Shown: positions 7,261-16,108 of the stretch, one piece after another
Position numbering within the stretch: position 1 is the stretch's first letter
How the letters are laid out: the number at the start of each line of letters is the position of its first letter
Position numbers and translations under genes: made by a program
Source of the DNA: Ramlibacter ginsenosidimutans
GTDB lineage: Bacteria > Pseudomonadota > Gammaproteobacteria > Burkholderiales > Burkholderiaceae_C
Direction of reading: 5' to 3'
Length of the DNA stretch: 64,000 nucleotides
Assembly: GCF_016654015.1 (NCBI RefSeq)
Contig: NZ_JAEPWM010000008.1
Location: 1 to 64,000 of the forward strand
Notes under the pieces: model-generated
Seen by the model: only the letters and a program-made list of their open reading frames with translations
Databases searched by the model: none
Told to the model about the DNA's origin: nothing

Positions 7261-8151
7261 TCAGTCGAAGCCGTACAGGCGCGCGGGGTTGTCGACCAGC
7301 ACGCGCCGCAGCGTCCCTTCGTTGCCGCACCACGCGAACAGCACGTCGATCAGGTCGGCGTCGTCGACCGACCCGGGAGTCTCCGTCGTGTGCGGCCAGT
7401 CGCTGCCCCAGAGCAGCCGGTCGGGGGCATGGCGCACCAGGGCCTTGCCGAGCGCGAAGGTATCCCCATAGCCCGGGGCACCGTGGCGCGAGCGCATGTA
7501 GATGCCCGAGAGCTTGACCCAGGTGTTGCCGCCACCGAGCAGGCGTCGCAACACGTCGGCGCCTGGGCCGCTCGCGCCTTGCACCGGATCGCAGCGGCCC
7601 ATGTGGTCGATCACCAGCGGCGCCGGCAAGGCGGCGAGCAGTGGCTCCATCGCGACCAGTTGTTCGGGGTGCGCGAATACCTGTATGTGCCAGCCCAGGG
7701 GCGCCACCTTGCGCGCCAGCGTCGCCAGCATCTCCGGGGTGGTCACGCCCCACGACTGTGGCGAGACGAAGTTCACGCGCAGGCCGCACACGCGCTGCGC
7801 AGCGAGTCGCTCGAGCTCGGGCCGCTCCACGCCGGCATCCACCACCGCCACGCCGCGGGCGTCCGCGCCGAGTTGCGCCAGTGCATCCAGCGTGCAGGCG
7901 TTGTCCACGCCATAGGTGGATGGGTTGACGACCACCGTGCGCTGCGTGCCTATGCGCTGTTGCAGGCGCCGGTAAGCGGCCACCGGCGCGTCCGGCGGCC
8001 GGCGCTGCCAGTGCGGCGAAGGAGCGAAGCGCGCATCGAAGATGTGCATGTGCGCGTCGCAGGCAAGTGCCGGCATGGCGCGCAGCGGCCGCCTGGTCCC
8101 GGCGGAATGCGGGACCGCTTCGGGAACAGGCGGGGCAGAGGTCACAGGCAT
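7261..8151 (-). CDS. LigI-like amidohydrolase (2-pyrone-4,6-dicarboxylate lactonase type)
   Basis: A 296-residue TIM-barrel metal hydrolase of the amidohydrolase_2 family. Visible motifs are CDAHMHIFDARFAP (HxH), RVNFVSPQSW, VIDHMGRCDP, WVKLSGIYM and LLWGSDWPHT, the metal and substrate motifs typical of PDC hydrolases and relatives. LigI opens 2-pyrone-4,6-dicarboxylate in the protocatechuate 4,5-cleavage pathway. With a RraA/LigK-like aldolase three genes upstream in the operon, a similar lactone-opening step is plausible. The ATG at 8149-8151 was chosen because it precedes the conserved core by about 30 residues. A paralogue occurs at 10938-11801. Confidence 0.8.
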   Translation of the reverse strand: MPVTSAPPVPEAVPHSAGTRRPLRAMPALACDAHMHIFDARFAPSPHWQRRPPDAPVAAYRRLQQRIGTQRTVVVNPSTYGVDNACTLDALAQLGADARGVAVVDAGVERPELERLAAQRVCGLRVNFVSPQSWGVTTPEMLATLARKVAPLGWHIQVFAHPEQLVAMEPLLAALPAPLVIDHMGRCDPVQGASGPGADVLRRLLGGGNTWVKLSGIYMRSRHGAPGYGDTFALGKALVRHAPDRLLWGSDWPHTTETPGSVDDADLIDVLFAWCGNEGTLRRVLVDNPARLYGFD

Positions 8152-8170
8152 GGAAACCGGCTGCTCCGGT

Positions 8171-9169
8171 TCAATCCACGTGGATGCCGCTGGCCTTGAC
8201 GACCTGGCCCCACTTGGCGGTCTCGCTGCGGACGAACTGCGTGAACTCCGCGCTGCTCGAACCCACCGGCTGCGCGCCGAGGTCGGCGAGGCGCTGGCGC
8301 AGTTCGGGCGTCGCCAGGGCGGCACGCGTCTCCTTCTCCAGGCGGGCTGTCACCGCCGGCGGCGTGCGAGCCGGCGCGAACAGGCCGTTCCATTCGTAGA
8401 CCTCGAAGCCCGGCACGACGCTCTCGCCGATGGTGGGCAACTGGGGCCAGTCCGGCGAACGCTTGGCCGAGGTGATCGCCAGCGCGCGCAGCTTGCCGGC
8501 CTTGACAAAGGGGCCGGAGGCCGAGGTGGCGCTGAACATCAGGTCCACGGTGCCACCGGCGAGGTCGGTCAGCGCCGGTGCCCCGCCGCGGTAGGGAATG
8601 TGCGTCATGGAGATCTTCGCGCCCTGCTTGAAGAGTTCGCCGGCCAGATGCTGTGCGCCTCCGTTGCCGGCCGATGCGAAACTCAGCTTCCCGGGGTTGC
8701 CGCGGGCCGCGTGCACGAGGTCGCCCACCGACTTCAACGGCGAGTTCGGCGGCACGACCAGCAGCATCGGCACGCGCGTGATCTGCGAGATCGGCGCGAA
8801 GTCCTTCGCGGCATCGTAGGGCAGCTTCGGATACAGGCTCGGGTTCACCGTGAAGGCGGTCGCGTCCAGCAGCAGCGTGTAGCCGTCGGCCGGGGCCTTG
8901 GCCACCAGCCCGGCGCCGATGGTGCCGCCGCCGCCGGGCCGGTTGTCGACCACGACCTGCTGGCCGAGGCGATGCGACAGTTGCGTCGCCAGCAGCCGCG
9001 CTGTGCTGTCCGCGTTGCCGCCGGCGGGATAGGGCACGACCAGCTTGATCGGATGTTCGGGCCAGGCATTCTGGGCCTGCAGGGCCGGGACGGCAGCGAG
9101 GCCGAAGACAGCAAGGACCCATGCCTTGCACAGGACGCTGCGACGGGTGGGGATCTTCCGATGGTTCAT
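8171..9169 (-). CDS. TctC/Bug-family periplasmic substrate-binding protein
   Basis: A 332-residue receptor with a Tat/Sec-like leader (MNHRKIPTRRSVLCKAWVLA then VFGLAAVPALQAQNAWP) and the family motifs IKLVVPYPAGGNADSTARLL, DNRPGGGGTIGAGLVAKAPA, DGYTLLLD, FASAGNGGAQHLAGELFK and THIPYRGGAPALTDLAGG. It sits between the RraA-like aldolase and the first amidohydrolase, with intergenic gaps of only about 20-40 bp, so it is co-transcribed. It probably delivers a carboxylate substrate of this operon to a TctAB pair encoded elsewhere. Confidence 0.92.
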   Translation of the reverse strand: MNHRKIPTRRSVLCKAWVLAVFGLAAVPALQAQNAWPEHPIKLVVPYPAGGNADSTARLLATQLSHRLGQQVVVDNRPGGGGTIGAGLVAKAPADGYTLLLDATAFTVNPSLYPKLPYDAAKDFAPISQITRVPMLLVVPPNSPLKSVGDLVHAARGNPGKLSFASAGNGGAQHLAGELFKQGAKISMTHIPYRGGAPALTDLAGGTVDLMFSATSASGPFVKAGKLRALAITSAKRSPDWPQLPTIGESVVPGFEVYEWNGLFAPARTPPAVTARLEKETRAALATPELRQRLADLGAQPVGSSSAEFTQFVRSETAKWGQVVKASGIHVD

Positions 9170-9207
9170 GGCTGGTTTTCTCCTTCTTGGGTCTGGCACG
9201 CTGCGGC

Positions 9208-9891
9208 TTAGAGGTTTTCGCCTGGCTTGATCACGCCCGCTTTGACGAGCGCCTGGCCCAGCCACGGAGCACCGACGTCGCCTTGCTTGATGCCGTCGAT
9301 GCGACGCGCTTCGGCGACGACTTTTTCGGCGGCTGCGGCGAGCAGGGATTCGATCTTCTCGCGCTCGACGCACATCACGCCGTCGGCATCGGCGACGATG
9401 AAGTCGCCCGGGTGGACCGTCACTCCGCCGCATGAGACCGGGTGGCCGATACGACCGGCGACTTCCTTGGTCGGCCCGTTCGGGTTGGTGCCGACGGAGA
9501 ACACCGGAAAGCCCAGTTCCTCCAGTTCGATCGCGTCGCGCACTGCGCCGTCGATCACCACCCCTGCGAGGCCGCGCTGGCGGGCCGCGTTCATCATGAT
9601 TGCGCCCATGAGGGCGCAGGTTTGATCGGCCTTGCCGTCGATCACGAGCACGTCGCCGGGTTTCGCCAGCGACAGCGCCGCATGGATCATCAGGTTGTCG
9701 CCGGGGCGCACTTCCACGGTCAGCGCAGGCCCCGCCAGCTTCATGCGTCGGTTCAGGGGCTGGATGCGGCCGTGCATGGCGCCGCGGCGGCCGTTCACGT
9801 CAGACAAGATGGCCGGCTGGAAGTCGGCGGCCTTCTTCACGATTTCGGGGGCGACGCGTTCGAAGTCCTTGAGGACGTTGGGTTGGGTCAT
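9208..9891 (-). CDS. RraA-fold aldolase (4-hydroxy-4-methyl-2-oxoglutarate/CHA aldolase type)
   Basis: The protein has about 227 residues. The conserved aldolase motif is GVVIDGAVRDAIELEELGFP, containing the Arg-Asp pair that binds substrate and metal in HMG/CHA aldolases, and it is followed by FSVGTNPNGPTKE. The N-terminal part has GPALTVEVRPGDNLMIHAAL. Such enzymes split 4-carboxy-4-hydroxy-2-oxoadipate or HMG to pyruvate and oxaloacetate or pyruvate, the last step of protocatechuate or gallate meta-cleavage. The related RraA (RNase E inhibitor) lacks the aldolase acidic residues. Start is either ATG at 9889-9891 or TTG at 9901-9903. Placement among LigI-like hydrolases supports an aldolase. 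Confidence 0.82.
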   Translation of the reverse strand: MTQPNVLKDFERVAPEIVKKAADFQPAILSDVNGRRGAMHGRIQPLNRRMKLAGPALTVEVRPGDNLMIHAALSLAKPGDVLVIDGKADQTCALMGAIMMNAARQRGLAGVVIDGAVRDAIELEELGFPVFSVGTNPNGPTKEVAGRIGHPVSCGGVTVHPGDFIVADADGVMCVEREKIESLLAAAAEKVVAEARRIDGIKQGDVGAPWLGQALVKAGVIKPGENL

Positions 9892-9928
9892 GGGTTCACT
9901 CAATGAGGGGGTGATTGGAAGGGAGAAC

Positions 9929-10921
9929 TCAATTGATCGTGATGTGGCCGTCGCGGATGACTTTGGCCCACTTCGCCGAGTCGGCCTCCTGCTGCCTTGC
10001 GAGCTGCTCGGGGGTGCCGCCCACGAGGGTCACGCCCAGCTTGTCGGCCAACTGCTCGATGGCCGGATCCTTCAGGGCCTTGCCAATCTCGCTGTTCAGG
10101 CCGTTGACGATGGCGGTCGGCGTCTTCGACGGTGCGTAGACGGCCTGCCACTGCTCCACGACGAAGTCGTGGAAGCCCGCTTCCGTCATCGTGGGCACGT
10201 TGGGGAGCGCCTTCAGCCGCTTCGCGGAGGTGACGGCCAGCGCGCGCAGTTTGCCGGAGGCGATGTGCGGGAGTGCCGCAGCGGCCGGCGCGAACATGAA
10301 GTTGACTACTCCAGCCAGCGTGTCCTGCAGGGCCGGCGTGTCCCCCTTGTAGGGGGAATGGATCAACTGCGCACCGGTCTGCTGCTTCAGCAGCTCGCCC
10401 TGCATCTGCAGGATCGTGCCGTTGCCGCCGGAGGCGAAGGAGACGGTGCCCGGCTTCGCCTTGGCCTGCGCGACCAGTTCCGCGACAGTCCTGAACGGCT
10501 GATTGGCGCTGACGACGAGGATGTGCGGGATCGTCCCGATCGTGATCACCGGCTGCAGGTCGTGCAGCGGGTCGTACGGGAGATGCGTCATCAGGTGCGG
10601 CGCGATCGCCTGCGGGCCGATCGACGTGCCCAGGAGCGTGTAGCCGTCCGGCGCGGCCTTGGCCACGAAGGCGGTGCCGATGGTGCCGGTGGCGCCGGCG
10701 CGGTTGTCGACGATGATGTTGGCGTGCAGCGGGCCCGCGATCTTCTGGGCGATGCTGCGTCCGAGCACGTCCGTGCTGCCGCCGGGCGGATAGGGCACGA
10801 CCCAGGTGATGGTGCGGCCGGTCGGCCAGGCATCCTGCGCGAACGTGCGCGCGGAGAAAAGGGCGGTCGCGGCCAGCGTCACCAAGTGACGACGGCGCAT
10901 GCCGGAACTTGAAACCGTCAT
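9929..10921 (-). CDS. TctC/Bug-family periplasmic substrate-binding protein
   Basis: The 330-residue receptor has a leader MTVSSSGMRRRHLVTLAATA then LFSARTFAQDAWP and the motifs ITWVVPYPPGGSTDVLGRSI, DNRAGATGTIGTAFVAKAAP, DGYTLLG, SFASGGNGTILQMQGELLKQ and HSPYKGDTPALQDTLAG. A second Met (10900) could also serve as start, directly before RRRHL. It lies between the LigI-like paralogue upstream and the aldolase downstream, and is the first of the three receptor genes in transcription order. The three receptors differ clearly in sequence, suggesting different ligands rather than a recent duplication. Confidence 0.92.
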   Translation of the reverse strand: MTVSSSGMRRRHLVTLAATALFSARTFAQDAWPTGRTITWVVPYPPGGSTDVLGRSIAQKIAGPLHANIIVDNRAGATGTIGTAFVAKAAPDGYTLLGTSIGPQAIAPHLMTHLPYDPLHDLQPVITIGTIPHILVVSANQPFRTVAELVAQAKAKPGTVSFASGGNGTILQMQGELLKQQTGAQLIHSPYKGDTPALQDTLAGVVNFMFAPAAAALPHIASGKLRALAVTSAKRLKALPNVPTMTEAGFHDFVVEQWQAVYAPSKTPTAIVNGLNSEIGKALKDPAIEQLADKLGVTLVGGTPEQLARQQEADSAKWAKVIRDGHITIN

Positions 10922-10937
10922 GGAAATCTCCGGGGAA

Positions 10938-11801
10938 TCAGGACCCGAAGCCGTAGAGGCGCTCGGGGTTGGTGACGAGGATGCGATGCAGATTCGCGCC
11001 GTTTTCGGCCCAGTCGGCCAACCGGTCCACCTGGCGGGCGTCGTCGGGCATGGGCTGCAGCCCGGCCGAGGCGGTGGCATGCGGCCAGTCGCTGCCCCAC
11101 ACCACGCCCTCCGACGCGGCCTCGATGTAGGTTCGGGCGAGCGCGTTGAGGGCGGGGTCCTCCACCGACTGCTGTGGGCTGACGAGATAGCCGCCCGACA
11201 GCTTGACCCATGCCTTTCCTTGGGCGAGGAGCTGAAGCAGCACGGCATGCGCTGCGTGGCGAGGCAAGGTGGGCGCGATGCGCGCCAGGTGATCGAACAC
11301 CAGCGGCACGGGCAGTCCCGACAAGGTGTGTTCCTGCGTCGCCAACAGGTCGGCAGGCATGAGGAGCTGGACGTGCCAGCCCAGGGGCGCAACGCGCGAC
11401 GCGATGGCGGAGAGCCGGGCCAGGCCCGGACCCCCGCCGAGCGACAGGTTCATGCGGATGCCGCGCACGCCGGCGGCGTGCAGCCGCTGCAGTTCCGCAT
11501 CGGGCTCGTCGCCGGCGATCACTGCGACGCCGCGCGCGTCGGCACCGAATGCGCGCAGGCCCGCCAGCATTGCGCGGTTGTCCGTGCCGTACGTGGAAGG
11601 CGTGACGAGGACCACGCGCGATGTCCCGATGCGGGACTGAAGACGGCGGTAGTCGTCCACGGACGCCGGCGGCGGATTCAACCTGGCACCTTCGGCCGCC
11701 GGAATGGCTGCGTCATAGACGTGCACGTGGCAGTCGCAGGCGCGGGGCGGGACAGGTGTGCGGGGACTCTCGGTGCCCGTGGAGAACGGTACTGCCGACA
11801 T
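10938..11801 (-). CDS. LigI-like amidohydrolase, paralogue of the 7.3 kb gene
   Basis: The 287-residue protein has CDCHVHVYDAAIPA (HxH), RMNLSLGGGPGLARL, LVFDHLARIAPTL, WVKLSGGYLVS and GVVWGSDWPHATAS, the same order of motifs as the gene at 7261-8151, including TPSTYGTDNRAMLAGLRAFG versus NPSTYGVDNACTLDALAQLG. It is predicted to be a cytoplasmic metal-dependent lactonase/hydrolase of the PDC-hydrolase family. It is followed by a TctC gene with a 16-bp gap, so hydrolase and receptor modules occur twice in the operon. The substrate is not readable from sequence. Confidence 0.8.
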   Translation of the reverse strand: MSAVPFSTGTESPRTPVPPRACDCHVHVYDAAIPAAEGARLNPPPASVDDYRRLQSRIGTSRVVLVTPSTYGTDNRAMLAGLRAFGADARGVAVIAGDEPDAELQRLHAAGVRGIRMNLSLGGGPGLARLSAIASRVAPLGWHVQLLMPADLLATQEHTLSGLPVPLVFDHLARIAPTLPRHAAHAVLLQLLAQGKAWVKLSGGYLVSPQQSVEDPALNALARTYIEAASEGVVWGSDWPHATASAGLQPMPDDARQVDRLADWAENGANLHRILVTNPERLYGFGS

Positions 11802-11804
11802 GAA

Positions 11805-14800
11805 TCAGGCCTCCTCGTGCCGCTCGGCGCGCTCGACCAGCGGCGGCGCAAGGCGAACCGGCAATTCAGGCACGGGCTCCTTGAGCGTCTGCGACAGCAC
11901 CTGCAAGGGATGAGGCAAGCGCACGGCGTCGATGAGATTGGCCTGGCAGCGACACGAATAGCCGGTGGCGAGCAGCCGGCCATTCCCACCGCGCTCCGCC
12001 ACGATGCGGGCCCAGCTGAGCCCGTAAATCTCTTGCGAGGTCGTGCGATGCACGCGTTCGTGGCCATACAGGCCTGCCATGCCACAGCAACCGGCCTGCA
12101 CGACCTCGACCGTCAGTCCCACGCGCCGGAACACCTCCGTCCAGTCGGCAACCGCTTCCGGTGCGTTCGTCCGCTCCGTGCAATGCGGCGCGACGGCCCA
12201 GCGATGCGTCCCATCGACCGGACGTTCGGGCAGCGCCTGCAGGTGCGCCGCGAGCCATTCCTGGGGCAGCGCGACGCGCGGCGCAGACTCCTTGCCCAAG
12301 GCCTTCACGTATTCCGCGCGATAGGTGAGCGTCATCGACGGATCGACGCCGACGAGATCCACGCCGGTGGCGGCCAGCTCACGCAGCATGCGCGCGTTGG
12401 CGGCGGCGGTGCGCTCGAACTCACCGAGGAAGCCGAGGACATGCTGCGGCTTGCCGTTGGGAAGGAAAGGTGCGAGCCACGGCCGGAAGCCAAGGCGCGT
12501 CAGCAGCTCCAGGAAATCGAGCACCACCTGAGCGTCGTAATGCGTCGTGAAAGCGTCCTGCACCACGACCACGCTGCGGCGGATCTCCTCCGCGGAGAGC
12601 ACCTTCAACGCATCTGGTGATGCACGGCGAACGCCGAGGTGCGCAAGCGCTGCCTCGAAGTCCGTCGTGCTCAGTGCCGGGACCGCCACGAGGCCGGCGA
12701 GCCGCAATGCGGCGACGGCGATCCCGTTCTGCGTGAGCGCATTCGCCAGGCGCGGGAAGCGGGCCGCATGCGGAAGGCTGCGCTCCAGCGCAGCGACCAG
12801 GTAGTCCTTCAGCGGCCGCGCGTAGCGGCCGTGGTAGACCTCGAGAAAGCGCGAGCGGAAGGCCGGTACGTCCACCTTGATCGGGCACTGGCCCACACAG
12901 GACTTGCAGGCGAGACACCCGTCCATGGCCTCCTTCACCTCGCGCGAGAAGTCATCCCCGACCAACGCCTGCCAAGTGGTCCAGGCGCGGCGCGGCGCAG
13001 CCAGCACACGCGCGAGCGGTCGGCGGGCGCGCAGGCGCGCGGCCTCGTCGGCCGGATCGCGTCCTTCAACCGCGAGTCGACGCAGCCATTCGCGCATCAG
13101 CGACGCCCGGCCTTTCGGCGAATGCCGGCGGTCCCGCGTCGCCTTCCACGACGGGCACATCGCATCGTCGGGGTCGTAGTTGAAGCAGGCGGCATTGCCG
13201 TTGCAGTGCAGCGAATCATCGTTGGCGCGCCGGATCGCGATCGGGATCTGCCGGTCGGCCTGTCCGCGCGTAGGCACGCCATCGAGGCGCACCAGTTCGC
13301 GTCCGGGCGGTGCGGCGATCTTGCCTGGATTGAGTTGGTTGTGCGGATCGAAAGCCGCCTTGATCTTCTGCAGCCGTGGATACAGCGGCCCGAAGAACTC
13401 GGGCGCGTATTCGCTGCGGAAGCCCTTGCCGTGCTCGCCCCACAGCACGCCGCGGTACTTGCGGGTGAGGGCGAAGACTTCGTCCGTGATTTCGCGGACC
13501 ATCCTCTCCTGTTGGGGGTCCTTCATGTCCAGCGCGGGCCGCACGTGCAGGCAGCCGGCATCGACGTGACCGAACATGCCGTACTTCAGGCCGCGGCTAT
13601 CCAGCGCCGCGCGGAACTCGCGGATGTAGTCGGCCAGGTGCTCGGGCGGAACGACGGTGTCTTCCACGAACGGGACCGGCCGCTGCTCGCCCTGCAGGTT
13701 GCCGAGCAGGCCCACGGACTTCTTGCGCATGGACCAGATCGCACTGGCGGCCGTTTCGCCGCGTGCCACCGTGTAGCCGCGTCGACCGGCCGCGGTGCCT
13801 TGGGCAGCCATCAGCGCTTCGACGCGGGCGATCTTGTCCGCAAGCGCGGTTTCGTCCGGCGCCAGGAATTCGACCAGGTTGACGCCTTGCGCGGGGCCCT
13901 GCGCGTCGTCGGGAAAATAGTCCTTCACCTTCAGCCAGATTGCGTCCTGGCGGGCGAGCGCCAGCACAGTGGCATCCACCGTTTCGCTGGAGGCCGCCTC
14001 CAGCTTCATGAGGGTGTTTGCATCGCGCAGGGCCGCATCGAAGCTGTCGTAGCGGATGTTCAGCACCGCTGTGAACTTCGGGATCGGCACCAGCCGCACC
14101 TTCGCCTCGGTAATGAAGGCCAGGCTGCCTTCGGCCCCGCACAGCACGGAGCTGAGGTTGAAGCGCCCCTCGCAATCGCACAGGTGCACGAGGTCATAGC
14201 CGGTGACGCAGCGATTGAGCTTGGGAAAGCGTTCTTCGATCAGCGCGGCATCCTCCACGCGGATGCGGTCGAGCAGCCGGTGGATGGCGCCGATCCGGTC
14301 TTCGCGGCGCTTGGCCGCTTCGAGTTCGCGCTCCGACATCGGCCTGGAATGCCAGGCCGTGCCATCCATCAGCACCGCCTGCAGTTCGAGCACGTGGTCG
14401 CGCGTCTTGCCATATAGCATCGAGCCCTGGCCCGAGGCGTCGGTGGCGATCATGCCGCCGATGGTGGCGCGGTTCGACGGCGACAGCTCCGGCGCGAAGA
14501 ACAGGCCGTGCGCGCGTACGGCGTCGTTGAGCTGGTCCTTCACCACGCCCGCCTGCACGCGCGCCCAGCCCTTCTCGGCATTGATCTCGAGTATGGCGTT
14601 CATGTGACGCGAGAGGTCGACCGAGATGCCGTTGGTGAGCGACTGGCCGTTGGTGCCGGTACCGCCGCCGCGCGGCGTCAGCGCGAGGGACTGGAAGCGC
14701 GGATCGGCAGCCAGTTTCGCAATGCGAACGACGTCCGGCTGGTGGCGCGGGAACACGATCGCTTGCGGCGGCAGCTGGTAGATGGAGTTGTCGGTGGCGA

Positions 14801-14924
14801 ACACGGTTCGGTTCGCCGCATCCTGCGCAATGTCCCCCTCGAAGCCGCGCAGGCGGAGCTCCGCGAGGAACTCGGCCGCGAGCGGCAAGGCCGCGAGATC
14901 GTGCGCGGGCAAGCGCGGGATCAT
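11805..14924 (-). CDS. YdiJ-like FAD/4Fe-4S oxidoreductase (D-2-hydroxyacid dehydrogenase type)
   Basis: A 1039-residue two-part enzyme. The N-terminal half is an FAD-binding PCMH/GlcD-type domain (LTPRGGGTGTNGQSLTNGIS, ATDASGQGSMLYGKTRDHVL, GHVDAGCLHVRPALDMKDPQ). The C-terminal half has Cys motifs for Fe-S clusters (NGNAACFNYDPDDAMCPSWK; CLACKSCVGQCPIKVDVPAF) and a CCG-type domain (VVQAGCCGMAGLYGHE). Length and motif order match E. coli YdiJ, a D-2-hydroxyglutarate dehydrogenase. It probably oxidises a D-2-hydroxyacid and passes electrons to the membrane chain. ATG 14922-14924 overlaps the TGA of the upstream dehydrogenase by 3 bp, so translation is coupled. The amidohydrolase starts 4 bp downstream. 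Confidence 0.87.
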   Translation of the reverse strand: MIPRLPAHDLAALPLAAEFLAELRLRGFEGDIAQDAANRTVFATDNSIYQLPPQAIVFPRHQPDVVRIAKLAADPRFQSLALTPRGGGTGTNGQSLTNGISVDLSRHMNAILEINAEKGWARVQAGVVKDQLNDAVRAHGLFFAPELSPSNRATIGGMIATDASGQGSMLYGKTRDHVLELQAVLMDGTAWHSRPMSERELEAAKRREDRIGAIHRLLDRIRVEDAALIEERFPKLNRCVTGYDLVHLCDCEGRFNLSSVLCGAEGSLAFITEAKVRLVPIPKFTAVLNIRYDSFDAALRDANTLMKLEAASSETVDATVLALARQDAIWLKVKDYFPDDAQGPAQGVNLVEFLAPDETALADKIARVEALMAAQGTAAGRRGYTVARGETAASAIWSMRKKSVGLLGNLQGEQRPVPFVEDTVVPPEHLADYIREFRAALDSRGLKYGMFGHVDAGCLHVRPALDMKDPQQERMVREITDEVFALTRKYRGVLWGEHGKGFRSEYAPEFFGPLYPRLQKIKAAFDPHNQLNPGKIAAPPGRELVRLDGVPTRGQADRQIPIAIRRANDDSLHCNGNAACFNYDPDDAMCPSWKATRDRRHSPKGRASLMREWLRRLAVEGRDPADEAARLRARRPLARVLAAPRRAWTTWQALVGDDFSREVKEAMDGCLACKSCVGQCPIKVDVPAFRSRFLEVYHGRYARPLKDYLVAALERSLPHAARFPRLANALTQNGIAVAALRLAGLVAVPALSTTDFEAALAHLGVRRASPDALKVLSAEEIRRSVVVVQDAFTTHYDAQVVLDFLELLTRLGFRPWLAPFLPNGKPQHVLGFLGEFERTAAANARMLRELAATGVDLVGVDPSMTLTYRAEYVKALGKESAPRVALPQEWLAAHLQALPERPVDGTHRWAVAPHCTERTNAPEAVADWTEVFRRVGLTVEVVQAGCCGMAGLYGHERVHRTTSQEIYGLSWARIVAERGGNGRLLATGYSCRCQANLIDAVRLPHPLQVLSQTLKEPVPELPVRLAPPLVERAERHEEA

Positions 14925-15965
14925 GCGGCCTGCAGCGCCCGCAGCGCGGCTGCACGGCGCTCGAGGAAGGCGTCCCACACCTCGGGGTTGATCAGGTGCG
15001 GCGGTCGCTCCCCGCGCAGCAGTTGCAGCACCTGCTCGGCGGCCGACTTCGCGACGTTGCGCCGGCCTTCATGCGACACGCCTGCCGTATGGAAGGTGGC
15101 GACCACGTTATGGAGGGCGAGCAGCGGATGGTCGAGCGCAGGCGGCTCCTCTTTCCACACGTCCAGTCCAGCACCGCCCAGGTGGCCGGAGGTCAGCGCC
15201 TCGGCGAGCGCCTGTTCGTCGTGGATGCCGCCGCGGGCGGTGCTGATGAAGTAGGCCCCCTTCTTCATGCTCGCGAAGCGCTTCGCGTCGAAGTAGTTCA
15301 GGGTGTCCTTGTTGCGCGGGCAGTGCAGGGAGACGACGTCCGCGGAGCGCAGCAGCGTCTCCAGGTCCACGGGCTCGGCGCCGCGGCGGCGGATTTCCTC
15401 CGGCGCGACGAAAGGATCAAACGCCAGCACGCGCATGCCGAAGGCCTTGGCAAGCGTCGCCGTGCGCGTGCCGGCGTAGCCGATGCCCACCACGCCCAGC
15501 ACCTTGCCGCCGATGTCGGAGCCCATGACCGACTCGCGCGAGAAGCCGCGCTGGGTGCGCAGCTTGCGGTCCGATTCGACGATGCGGCGGCTCACGGCCA
15601 GCATCAGGCCGATCGCCATCTCGGCCACGGATGGGGCGTTGCCACCGAGCTGGCTCACCACGGCGATGCCGGCGTGCGTGCAGGCTTCGACATCCACGGT
15701 GTCATAGCCGGCGCCGGCGGAGGAGACGGCCAGTAGTTTCGGGCAACGCTCGATCAACTCCTGCTGGGCGCGGAACTGGATGCTCAGTTCGTCCTTGGCG
15801 GCGGTGATCTGGTAGACGTGGGCCTGCTGCAGCGCTGCCCAGCCCTTCTCGCTCTCGCGGATCGGGGCGATCTCGAGCGAGACCGAGGGCTCGGCCCGTA
15901 TGGTCTCGTCGAAGATCGGGGTTGATCCACAGGTCGAAGCGGGTGATGTGCCAGGGGGAAGTCAT
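14921..15965 (-). pseudogene. D-isomer 2-hydroxyacid dehydrogenase with N-terminal frameshift
   Basis: The catalytic domain is intact: GVVGIGYAGTRTATLAKAFG (NAD site), Arg in ISTARGGIHDE, Glu in VWKEEPP and His in FHTAGVSHEG. Upstream coding sequence continues in the same frame as IFDETIRAEPSVSLEIAPIR and AAKDELSIQFRAQQELIERC, but this frame has no start. The natural start is an ATG at 15963-15965 in another frame (MTSPWHITRFDLWINP). The two frames join at a G run (plus strand 15918-15921), where one extra base would explain the break: NP then IFDE. Either it is a real frameshift, a sequencing error, or translation begins at the TTG at 15755-15757. It is the first gene of the operon. Confidence 0.75.
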
Positions 15966-16108
15966 GTCGGGGGTAGCGGAAATGCCTGCCGCACGGCGGC
16001 GGGCTCGCGCCCGCAGGCTTGTCTCCTGTTTTGGTACGCCAGTATCAGCGCCGGTCTACCCCTGGTCTAATCGATAATTTCTTGGGATTCATAGACTGGA
16101 CTTTTGCA

